A stretch of DNA of 64,000 nt from Distichodus sexfasciatus (Eukaryota > Chordata > Actinopteri > Characiformes > Distichodontidae). Positions 45,807 to 54,800 of this stretch are shown here, piece by piece (position 1 is the stretch's first letter; each line of letters begins with the position of its first letter). Under the pieces are notes generated by a model, which worked only from the letters and a program-made list of their open reading frames with translations, did not search any database and was not told the origin of the DNA. The translations under genes and the position numbers were made by a program. Location: the NCBI GenBank assembly GCA_032718565.1, contig JAVGVS010000095.1, positions 452,501 to 516,500 of the forward strand, written 5' to 3'.

Positions 45807-45940
45807 ACAGTATAGTTAGTGTGATTGTAGCTTTTTTATATTCAAAGACCACAACACATTTTCCTCATAATGAAAAAAGATCAAACATTCTGTGTCAGAT
45901 TTTTATGAGAGAAGCCAGAATTTCTATTACTGCACATAAT
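45807..45940 (+). repeat. Dispersed repeat family Q, copy 2
   Basis: Partner of 42869-43005 in the same orientation, about 2.9 kb apart. Roughly three quarters of positions agree by eye. Confidence 0.55.
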
Positions 45941-46075
45941 TTAACCTTATGAGAGCTCAACCTGCAAATTGCATGATAACTTTGTAATAACTCAAGCACA
46001 AAAAACATATTATTGAAAGCTATACAATGTACCAATGTGGTCATCTATATTGGGTTAGCAGTCGTCTATGTAGCG

Positions 46076-46232
46076 GGGCAGATGTTGACGTAATGGTTAG
46101 GTTGTTCGCCCCCTGATCAGAGGGTCACTGGTACGAATCCCAGACTGGTAAAGTTTTACTGAGGTACTCAAAAGCAAGGTACCATCACTGTGCTGTGATG
46201 TATTCACAATGACAAATAATCACTCACTCACA
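46076..46232 (+). repeat. tRNA-derived SINE, copy 14 (internal deletion)
   Basis: The head GATGTTGACGTAATGGTTAG has a box B GGTACGAATCCC. From GCAAGGTACCATC it jumps to CTGTGCTGTGATGTATTC, losing about 90 bp, then reaches the normal 3' tail. Confidence 0.85.
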
Positions 46233-46365
46233 CACTATTGTGTTTATATACAATAAAGTCTGTGACAGAAATAGTATTATACACATAATGTATATGTAGA
46301 CAATATATGTCTACAAATTTTCAATAAGAACAAATTTTTGACATCTGATTTGTCTTAGTATTTAC

Positions 46366-46526
46366 GAAAGTGAAAGTGAGCGATTATTTGTTATTGTGAA
46401 TGCACCACAGTATAGCACACAGTTCTCCACAACCAAACATGCATCTGACCCATCTGTGAAGGAGCAGTGGGCGGCTGACATGGGCAGCGCCCAGGGAGCA
46501 GGGCTTGAGGAGGGTACCTTGCTCAT
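46366..46526 (-). repeat. tRNA-derived SINE, copy 15 (head missing)
   Basis: The reverse copy starts GAAAGTGAAAGTGAGCGATT and ends at GGGTACCTTGCTCAT. The tRNA-like head is absent, i.e. 5' truncation, usual for target-primed insertion. Confidence 0.85.
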
Positions 46527-46607
46527 CTAATCCAAGGTAACAACCCATTTTTCAAGCTGGCCTGCACCGGTGACAGTGGCAACGTTGGACTCAAAGAAGG
46601 CAGGGAG

Positions 46608-47245
46608 CAGTGTTGGGGAGTAACGGAATACATGTACCGGCGTTACGTATTTAAAATACAAAATATGAGTAACTGTATTCCGTTACAGTTACCGTTTAAA
46701 TAGGTGATCATTAGAATACAGTTACTTTGTTGAAATAAATGGATTACACGGCGGTCTTTTCCTGTTTCATATGTTAGGCTATCCCCTCTCTATCCCCTCT
46801 TTAATTTTGGTAATTCCACACATTGCCGGAAACCCAAACAAAACATGCAAAAAGAGGCTCTAATGTAAGCGTCCTGTTAATGTTGGTGGCGTCAGTTTCA
46901 CAATGGACCCGGAGCCAGCACAGCAGAGCCAGCAGTGCCCGGGCAGGAATGCATTTCTTACTTGGAAATTTCGTGTTTGCTCCTTTAGAGTAAATACATT
47001 GTCTATTCAGGGAGATTTGGGCTTAACAGCCAATTGGTAGAGAAAAACAAACAAGAATTTGCAGGATGTGATTGCTACATTCATGTAGTTGTAAAAAGCA
47101 TGACAATATATTAAGTAATCCAAAGTATTCAGAATACGTTACTCACATTGAGTAACTTAACGGAATACGTTACAAACTACATTTTGGGGCATGTATTCTG
47201 TAATCTGTAGTGGAATACATTTTAAAGGTAACCTTCCCAACATTG
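46608..47245 (+). mobile_element. 638-bp non-autonomous hAT with perfect duplication
   Basis: The ends CAGTGTTGGGGAGTAACGG and AGGTAACCTTCCCAACATTG are inverted. GCAGGGAG occurs at 46600-46607 and again at 47246-47253, an exact 8-bp hAT-type target duplication. Subterminal words GGAATAC/GTATTC recur on both sides. There is no transposase frame. A decayed relative is at 25131-25590. Confidence 0.92.
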
Positions 47246-47253
47246 GCAGGGAG

Positions 47254-47617
47254 TAGGTTGCTTTGAAAGTCAGCCCTGAAGTCACTTACTGCCTTAGTTT
47301 CTCCAGTGATCAGTGAGCTAGCAGTAATCAAATCATATGAAGAGAAAGCACTCAGGGCGGAGATTCTTGTTGCACAGCCGGAGAAGAACTGGCTCCGCCA
47401 AAAAAACTGCTTTCGGCGCCTGGCTCCTTGCAGGGATGAAGAGAGGCACAGGCTGCTGCTTTCTAAAGAGTCTTTCCAGTCCACGGCAAAGACCACCGTC
47501 CAGAGCAGCGAAAAAACAGATCAAAATAGGCTGGCTTGTACTCCCATAAAAGCAGCTTTACTGTTAAGGGCATGGGAGGAAGCTTGTGCACTTCACTTGC
47601 TTTAGTCTTCAATGTGT
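47254..47617. other. Unassigned sequence between hAT and composite
   Basis: The open frame 47306-47605 (99 codons) contains SKESFQSTAKTTVQSSEKTD, but I recognise no domain. Since the hAT inserted at its edge, this is the older host sequence. Its nature is unknown. Confidence 0.35.
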
Positions 47618-47812
47618 ATGATGTTATTTGCTTCAGTGGAATCTATGTCAACATCCAAATAAACTCTCACGCTACATATAAATTTGTGTGTTCCGTTTGG
47701 AAGGCGGATGCCTCATTAATCATGTCCTTCGAAGAAAATTCCTCTGCGGCTGACGTTTTACATGAAAAGGAACCTTGACAGGCTTTGCTTTCAAGATAGA
47801 GTTCGGTGGCAA
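47618..47812 (+). repeat. Left flank of the composite, duplicated at 54.0 kb
   Basis: It aligns colinearly with 54032-54207: CTATGTCAACATCCAAATAAAC, TCATTAATCATGTCCTTC and CATGAAAAGGAACCTTGACA in the same order and direction. It ends GGCAAC, where the other copy runs on without interruption. Confidence 0.75.
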
Positions 47813-48387
47813 CCCAGATAGCACACATACATTGAAATGACTGATTCTATATCAGACAAAAAAATTGAAACAACACTGATCTATCCATCTATCCAACATT
47901 GAAAAATCAACCATTTGTGTTAAGGATTCAACGTTATTTCAACACTTAATTGCAACTTCTTTATCCATTTAATGTTAAATTAGTGTACAATCCCTGACTT
48001 TGTGCAAGTGTATCTATAAGAATTGATGCTGATTTGAAGGCAAAAGGTAGTAACACCAAATATTGATTTGATTTAGATTTTTCTTTTGTTTGCTCACTTT
48101 GCATTTTGTAAATTGATAAAAATAAACAATCATTATTTATATTTCTGAAAGCATTCTTTGTTTACAACACTTTTTCACACCTGCCTAAAACTTTTGCACA
48201 GTAGTGTATGTTGAATCAATATTGTATTAAAATTGTCTCACTAGTGAATTAATGTTGAAATTATGTTATATCCAGCAGGGCTTTATAAAGCTTAATAAAA
48301 AATAACATTTACAAATATTCAAACTAAAAACAATGTATTATTCAATGTGTTAATTGTCCCTCCCAACCCGCCCACACTCACTTATGT

Positions 48388-48497
48388 TCATTTTCTCTTT
48401 GCACCTCCCTGACAGTCTGGTGCATATCGAAGCCATTTCTTCCCAGCATCACTGAAAATATGAGGGGTCACTTTCTTGTAGTAGTGCCATAGAGCTT
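48388..48497 (-). pseudogene. Terminal-exon-like coding remnant of the composite
   Basis: On the minus strand a polypyrimidine stretch ending in AATATCAG (AG at 48498-48499) precedes 35 sense codons and a TGA (48388-48390). The peptide includes ALWHYYKKVTPHIFSDAG and KKWLRYAPDC, ending GGAKRK. It is rich in W, Y and K with no stop, and is followed by non-coding sequence, as expected for a last exon. The KWLRYAP-type tail reminds me of C-termini of transposon-encoded fish proteins (DUF4806-like), but this is a weak recollection. No upstream exon could be joined with confidence. Confidence 0.4.
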
Positions 48498-48709
48498 CTG
48501 ATATTGAAGAGAAAATAAGGTGTCATTAAAGATTTAACAAAGCCAAAGATTAACAGCTAATAGATCAACAGTACATAGCTGAATTGTTTGATCTACAGTT
48601 ACTAAAATGGATCAGCATCTCCCTTTTAATTTGCATTTAGAGGATGAAATAACTGTAAATACAAATTGAAATTATTATAAGTAAGCAATTGATTTTTACA
48701 AGGATTTTA

Positions 48710-50200
48710 ATGCAAATCCCATTTCCAACAATGTTGGAATTGCATGTAAAATGTAAATAAAAATAGAATGCAATGATTTGCAAATAATAACAATAATAAC
48801 AATATTTTATTCCCCCAAAAAATTTGAGCTCATTTTGAATCTGATGGCAGCAAAGTTGGGTCAGGGACAACAAAAGGCTGATAAAGTAAATGGTACTAAA
48901 AAGAAACAACTGGAAGACAATGTTGCGACTAACTGGGTTAAGTCGCAACATGTCAATAATTTACTGAGCAAAAAAAAGAACATGTTAGAGAGGCAGAGTC
49001 TCTAAGAGGTTCAGCAATCTGCAAGAATATGCGTCTACAAATTGAGTAACAATTTCAGAATAATGTCCTTTAATCTAACATTACAAAGACTTTGAATATC
49101 CCACCATCTACAGAACATAAGCCTGATTATGTCATGAAAATCACTTCCATTCAGGAAGGCTTCCAGAAATCATTGTCTGTGATCACTGTTCGCCATGCCT
49201 TCCACAAATGCAGGTTAAAGCTCTATCAAGCAAAGAAGAAGTAACATGTGAACACAGAAGTGCTGTCTTCTCTGGGCCAAAGCTCATTTTAAATAGAGTG
49301 AAGCAAAGTGGAAAACTGTTTTATGGTCAGACGAATCAAAATGTAAATATCAGTGCCCAGTTCTTAATCCTGCATCTCTGATCGTATGGGAGTGTACTGG
49401 CGCCTGAGCTCTAGGGCTGTGCAAAAAAATCAATATATCAATATATCAATATATCGTGAAATTTTATTTCGCGATATACTATATCGATTTCTAGCTCCAA
49501 AAATCTATATTTCTGAGGGGGAGAATTATGCACCACAGGTAGCTCCAGATAACTGACTGGGAACTTTAAGTTCTTATTTTCAATCTTATGCTCTTTATCT
49601 TAATGTTTTTGGTGTCCACTAATTCTGTGTGATAAAATGCAGAGACAATAAAGTTAAAATTGAGTTCTGAGTTATGTTGTTTTGGCTGAATAATAAATGT
49701 AATGTGGTTCATTAAGACCACACAGATTGTACACGGCAACTTGCATTTCAGCTCTGTTTTTACATTTTCAGTGAACATTAGAATATCGCAATATGTTTAG
49801 TATCGCGATATATTGTGATATACTCGTATCGTGATCCATGTATCGTGATACGTATCGTCTCGTGAGGTCCTTGCCAATACCTAGTATGCTCCCATCCAAA
49901 CGATGTCTTTTTCAAAGAAGGCTTTGCAAGACAAGGCTAAACTGCAGACTTCATCTATTTCAACAGCATGGCTTCATAGTAGAAGAGTTCAGCATATTTG
50001 GTGTTGGCCATATTTGGTGCATCATAAATTTAAAAATATGACCCAAATAGACTGTTGAGCACCTAGAATCCTATATCAGACAAGACTGGGACGATATTCC
50101 TGTCCCATTAGTCCAGAAACTCCTCAGTCTCCAGACTTTTACAGACTGTTGTAAAAAAGTAGAGAAGATGCTACACAGTAGTAAACATGGACCTTGTGAA
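48710..50200 (+). mobile_element. Decayed Tc1/mariner element, interrupted
   Basis: The left end (CCCATTTCCAACAATGTTGG, then AAAATGTAAATAAAAATAG and ATGCAATGATTTGCAAAT) matches a common fish Tc1-like family. Within it LWSDESK (49320-49340) is the motif around the second catalytic aspartate. TTCGCCATGCCTTCCACAAA, AACAGCATGGCTTCATAGTA and CTATATCAGACAAGACTGGG are further transposase-region landmarks. Many indels and stops destroy the frame. A hAT interrupts it at 49412-49880 and the right terminus is missing. Confidence 0.85.
49412..49880. mobile_element. hAT-like element inside the Tc1
   Basis: The left end TAGGGCTGTGCAAAAAAATC is followed by ATCAATATATC arrays. The right side has TATCGCGATATATTGTG, GTATCGTGATACG and TCGTGAGGTCCTTGCCAATA. 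The final terminus appears altered (ACCTAG rather than a CAGCCCTA type). No 8-bp duplication seen, and some Tc1 sequence is missing at the junction. Confidence 0.65.
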
Positions 50201-50353
50201 CGTAAATGCTTGGAGCATTCGGCGCACAGTCCCTTCAACATTACCACCTCCAATCAGTGAAAGACGAGAGACCTAAAAGCATATGAAAAACACGTCTGTG
50301 AAAAATATGTCTTATGAGCACTGGATGAAGTTTCCTTTACAGTCTGTACATGA

Positions 50354-50972
50354 TAGTGTTAATTTCGTCAGACGAGACAAGACAAAATGTGTTCGTCAGC
50401 GACCCTCTTTCCCACGACTAAGGCGAGACGATGACGAGACTGCATCAATGTTCTAAAAATACTGACTAAGACTGTGTTAATGTGCCTTATTGTTTACGAA
50501 TAAAAACGAGACTAAAATGTTTTGCATGAAATAAAAACGAAACAAAAACTCCCTCCTCGTTTTCATCTACACAAGAGACCACCAGATTCCCTGTCACGTG
50601 TTTGTGCCAGCAGTTCGTCTATGTTGTGTTCCTGCGCCCCTCTGGCCGCAAAACTACATGCAACTACTTGCGCCAGAGGTTATTATTACGTTTAATTAAT
50701 ATTTTAGTGGTATGGACCACAATTCAACTGGAATGATTAACAAAAATCAAAAAGACTAAAATGTTTTAATGAAAACTTTTAATGAAAACTAAAATACCTT
50801 GAGTTTTCGTTTGACTAAAACTAGACTAAAATGGTGAGACTTTTAGTCGACTAAAACATGACTAACAAAAACTGATATGTGAATGACTAAATATGACTAA
50901 GACTCATAAAGAACTTTGACACAAGACTAAGACTAAGACTAAATTAAAAAATGGGCGACAAAATTAACACTA
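50354..50972 (+). mobile_element. 619-bp hAT MITE with perfect duplication
   Basis: The termini TAGTGTTAATTTCGTC and GACAAAATTAACACTA match in 15 of 16 positions when inverted. GTACATGA occurs exactly at 50346-50353 and 50973-50980. The body is made of GACTAAAA/AACGAGAC words, characteristic of a widespread fish hAT. No transposase. Confidence 0.93.
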
Positions 50973-50980
50973 GTACATGA

Positions 50981-52049
50981 CCCCCATTCACCCTTACTTA
51001 CAATATCATTAAATAAACAATTGTAATGAACGGCTAGAGGTTAGGCAGGCTATTAGTAAAGCTGTGAACAGAAGCATGGTTGCTAGAACAGGTTCAATGA
51101 ATATAATTGATTGACTTTGACTTAATACATTAGTTGTCTTTTTAAATATGAAAATCAGAATAATTGTTTAATATAAATGAATTCAAAAATATAAAAAATT
51201 TAACTGACATCTGTTTTAAGCACTTCTGAACATATTCATTGTATCCTGCGTGAAACATCATTTTCCCAAGTGAACCATAGCTGCTCTGGGTAAAACTTAT
51301 TAGGTGTAGGTAGATTATAGATGAAAATGCTGTACACAAGCAGGAGTTGAGACATTTAAAATAATTACACACCATTTGTGATGGAGCCTGCAAATCAACA
51401 TTGAATGATATTTCAACTCGGGAACTTATCGGCACGTGAAGGCAGCATTAGCATCCTTGCAAGGAAATGCGACAGAAAGCTAGCATATACACTGTAAGCT
51501 AACCCTATGGAAACAGTGTGGACAATATTTACTGAGAAATAAAAGATCATAATCAAATACATAATCTACTTAAAACACTGACATCAATTTTCAATCCATA
51601 TTTAATTGCTTAGCCCTAATGCTGACCGAAGACAACATCTACTATCACTCCTAAGCACAATTCGCCGTTAAAAAAACAAAATTTTTCAGCAGAACAAGTT
51701 TTGAAATAGGGCAGCGATATAAATCTACAAACATCCATTTATGACATAAAACATTCATGACACCTCTATCCTTTTGAAAAGTAGAATGTACTCACATATA
51801 ATTGTCTGACGACCTCCAACGAACCTTTTCACGCACTGCTTCTTTTCGCGCCACAGTTTCAACCAGAAGTCCACCAAATTAACTGTGCATGCATGAGAAC
51901 ACATCCACCTCACGGCGGTATATTTTACTGCGGTTTCTCTGAATTAAACAATGCATGTCATCTACATAAAAGTATTATTCGTAATACAAATATGGTGAAA
52001 TTGTAATTAGTATATTATAATTAATACACACTAAAAAGACTAATGCGTA
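50981..52049. other. Internal part of the composite, unclassified
   Basis: AT-rich. On the minus strand ATATGTGAGTAC (about 51790-51801) would suit a splice donor after an open stretch (51802-51875). I see no recognisable domain and do not call an exon. Confidence 0.3.
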
Positions 52050-52368
52050 TATTAATATTGATTTCACCACTGAGCATAAATTGAATTAATGTTGAAGAAC
52101 CCTCCATAAATCAATGTTGATTCATCATCCCTGAGCACAAATTGATTCAATGTTGAATATTTTCAGTAATATCAATGTTGATTCTGTATCTTATATTCAA
52201 TGTTGAAAAAGTCACTTTATATCAACATTAAATATAGGTTTTGCCACAATCAGTATTTCAATATTGAAAATCTGACCAAAAATCATTTCAGTTTCAACAT
52301 TGATAATTTAACACTGACCATAATTCAACGTATTTAACCATAATGCAACGCTGAAACAATAACATTGA
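52050..52368. repeat. Subterminal repeat cluster (CAATGTTGA words)
   Basis: TGAGCATAAATTGAATTAATG and TGAGCACAAATTGATTCAATG are two units about 60 bp apart. AATGTTGATTC and inverted TTCAACATTGA words continue to the right terminus. Confidence 0.6.
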
Positions 52369-52379
52369 TGCTATCTGGG

Positions 52380-53125
52380 AATGTACGCTGCAGCGGTGCC
52401 TCAAAGATGCAAAAAAACAAAAAAGCTTTGCTACTTGTGTTGGATGATGTTGCGTATGATAGGTGGAGCGTTCAAGTGAGCTCAATCATAAATGCAGCTA
52501 ATATAGAGATAAAGCTAATAATATTAGCTTTAGTGAAATGAGATTTTTCTAAAAGCAAAACATTCAGGTATTGTGGAGAGAATGTAAGTCCTGCCTCTGC
52601 ATGAACAAAGCATTAAAGTAATGTTTAAAATTCATTTTAATTGCAGTTAACGCTTGTTTCTAAACCCAAGCCTAGTAAGCAACATCTGAAGGTAGTTCAA
52701 ATGTAATGTAACTGCTGACATGAAAATGAGGTAAAAGTAGTTTCACAGCTAAAATAACAATAACTAACATTCTAATTACGTTAATGTTCTGTTAATGTTC
52801 TGTTAATGTGGCAATATCCACATCTAGTCTGGCAGCTAATGCTAGCCTAAGTGATGATTTTCAGCTGGTCAGCAAACACCACACAACAGCAGAGTGCTAA
52901 TCCCTGTCTAACTTTGATCTACATAACTTCTACCCAGCACTATTCTGGCAGTACAAATCCCCCAGAGGGTGAACATGAACATTACTGCCCAAATGCTATC
53001 GGATTGAAGGAACAAAAAAAGGAAAAAAAAACACACCCCTAACACAGCACGAATTTACCACACCAGCAAAAGAATTAAACCCCAAAACTTACACTTTACT
53101 GTAAATGCAAATAAGCTGCCGCCCA
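52380..53125. other. Right flank of the composite; unassigned
   Basis: About 52500-52580 still aligns loosely with 54285-54355 (TCTAAAAGCAAAAC), continuing the older host repeat. Past 52600 nothing is recognised. Confidence 0.4.
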
Positions 53126-53920
53126 CGGCCTCAAAACGCCAAGAAACCTTGGTGTCATTCTGGATGATGAACTATCATTGTCTTCACACATTAGCAACCT
53201 CACTAGGTCCTGTAGATATCTTCTATACAACATCAGAAGAATCCACCCCTTTCTCACCACTGAAGACACTCAGCTTCTCATCCAGTCCTTGGTTGGACTA
53301 CTGTAACTACCTAATGGCTGGACTTTCATTGAAAGCAGCCACTTCAGCTGATCCAGAATGCAGCTGCGAGACTTATCTTCAGCGTTTCTAAATTCTCACA
53401 CACCACACCTCTGCTGCGGAACCTGCACTGGCTCCTTGTTGCTGCTCGCATCAGGTTCAAATCCCTAACACTTGCCTTTAAAGCCAAGGCTGGAACAGCA
53501 CCTCCTTATTTATCAGCACTTATTAAACAACGTGTCACTTCTCGGCCTCTGAGAGCATCAACCGCTGCTCGTTTGGAACCACCTCTACCTAAGAGAAGAG
53601 AAAAACATGCATCAAGACTCTTTGCAGTGCTGGCTCCTCAGTGGTGGAACCAACTTCCGCTTGCCATAAGAACGGCCGAGTTCCTTGCTGTCTTCAAACG
53701 TCGTCTGAAGACACACCTCCCCAAAGAGTATCTAGGGGATTAATTTACCCCTTACTATTTATGTTGTCTTACCCATCAAAAAACACTAACATGTCGTTTT
53801 TTTTAACCCATTTTTCGTTAAAGTATAACACTTAGGCTGCGGACGACAGTCGTGGACTACAAAGCACTGTTGTAAGTCGCTCTGGATAAGAGCGTCTGCT
53901 AAATGCTGTAAATGTAAATG
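53126..53920 (+). mobile_element. L2-clade LINE, 5'-truncated 3' end
   Basis: The reading frame opens PRNLGVILDDELS, the conserved segment downstream of the L2/CR1 reverse transcriptase core, and continues with ISNLTRSCRYLLYNIRRI. Frameshifts and stops follow (LVGLL then stop). Downstream, in other frames, LHWLLVAARIRFK, APQWWNQLPLAIR and FKRRLKTHL are typical of the C-terminal L2 region. It closes with the L2 tail TCGCTCTGGATAAGAGCGTC and (TGTAAA)n. About 800 bp, dead, with the promoter, endonuclease and RT core missing. Confidence 0.92.
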
Positions 53921-54800
53921 GATATGCACATACTTGCCGTGCCAATCGTTACAATATTAATGCTAACAGCTGCAGCTAGTGATACAGCAAACTAAGCTTA
54001 AGTTAACATGCTAGCTAATGCTTCCGTTTGTGTGATGTTAATTGCTTTAACGGAATTTATGTCAACATACAAATAAACTATCTTGTTGCATTTATAAGGC
54101 AGCTACTACATTAATCATATCCTTCATATAGAATTCCTTATTGGTTGGCATTCTACATGAAAAGGAACCTTGACAGACTTCGCTTTCAAGACAGCATTCA
54201 GGGCAACATTTGCCGCACTGTGCCTGGAACGTTCTATAAAAGGTTTGCTGTTTCTATAATATATGACTAATGTAGATTTCAGCTGAGTAAAGCTAGTATT
54301 AGCAATTTGCAAAATTATGTAGCAAGGAAAGTTATCTAAAAGCAAAACCATTAGATGATGCTGTTGAAGATAATATAACATCTGAGTAAAGTTTAAATGA
54401 TGTTGCATGAATGCTATATTGTACTAGATGCATGAAGACTGTGGCACATTTAAAATAGGCCTTTCCGCCAATATTTTTACAAGTTGCTATGCAGTGGCAA
54501 AATGCTACATCATTACCAAAAATAGCATTATTTTTTCTGTCTTTACATATTTTCAACTAGCAGCTGTTTTTTACTGGTGTTGAATTGAAGCTGGTAGGCT
54601 ACAGTGCCTGCATGGTGCATGCTCATTGCATCACTTGGTACACTCTTGGTGCCTGTGAAATGGAGTTGAAGGATGGAGTCCACCTAGGTTAAGATGGAAT
54701 CAAGAAGCCATGGCTGTGAAATAGCTTTAATTACTTTGGCTGTAGCTAACCTACTTTTAACCAAAATACTGACAGGTAGATAAAACCAGCACAAAACAAG
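53921..54800. mobile_element. hAT-like family X sequence, uninterrupted copy
   Basis: 54032-54207 matches the left flank and about 54285-54355 the right flank of the 47.8-52.4 kb composite. About 54500-54640 matches 8690-8850. Together these suggest one diverged dispersed repeat. No terminus identified in this copy. Confidence 0.5.

Larger units (their letters stand above)
47813..52379. mobile_element. 4.57-kb composite DNA transposon remnant
   Basis: It is bounded by inverted 11-mers, CCCAGATAGCA (47813-47823) and TGCTATCTGGG (52369-52379). Both ends carry clusters of TTCAACRTTGA/CAATGTTGAA-type words (47840-48290 and 52050-52360), like transposase-binding subterminal repeats. The related sequence at 54.2 kb lacks the insert, which supports its mobility. 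Flanks share only AA, so the target duplication is short or unclear. It contains a coding remnant on the minus strand (48388-48497), a decayed Tc1 (48710-50200) and hATs (49412-49880, 50354-50972). Superfamily not determined. Confidence 0.6.

Noticed and set aside
48710..50200. Possible active Tc1 transposase gene
   Set aside because: The frame is broken many times, the right end is missing and another element is inserted in it.
53149..53391. 80-codon open frame in the LINE
   Set aside because: It is out of phase with the L2 reading frame, which is recognisable in another phase with frameshifts.
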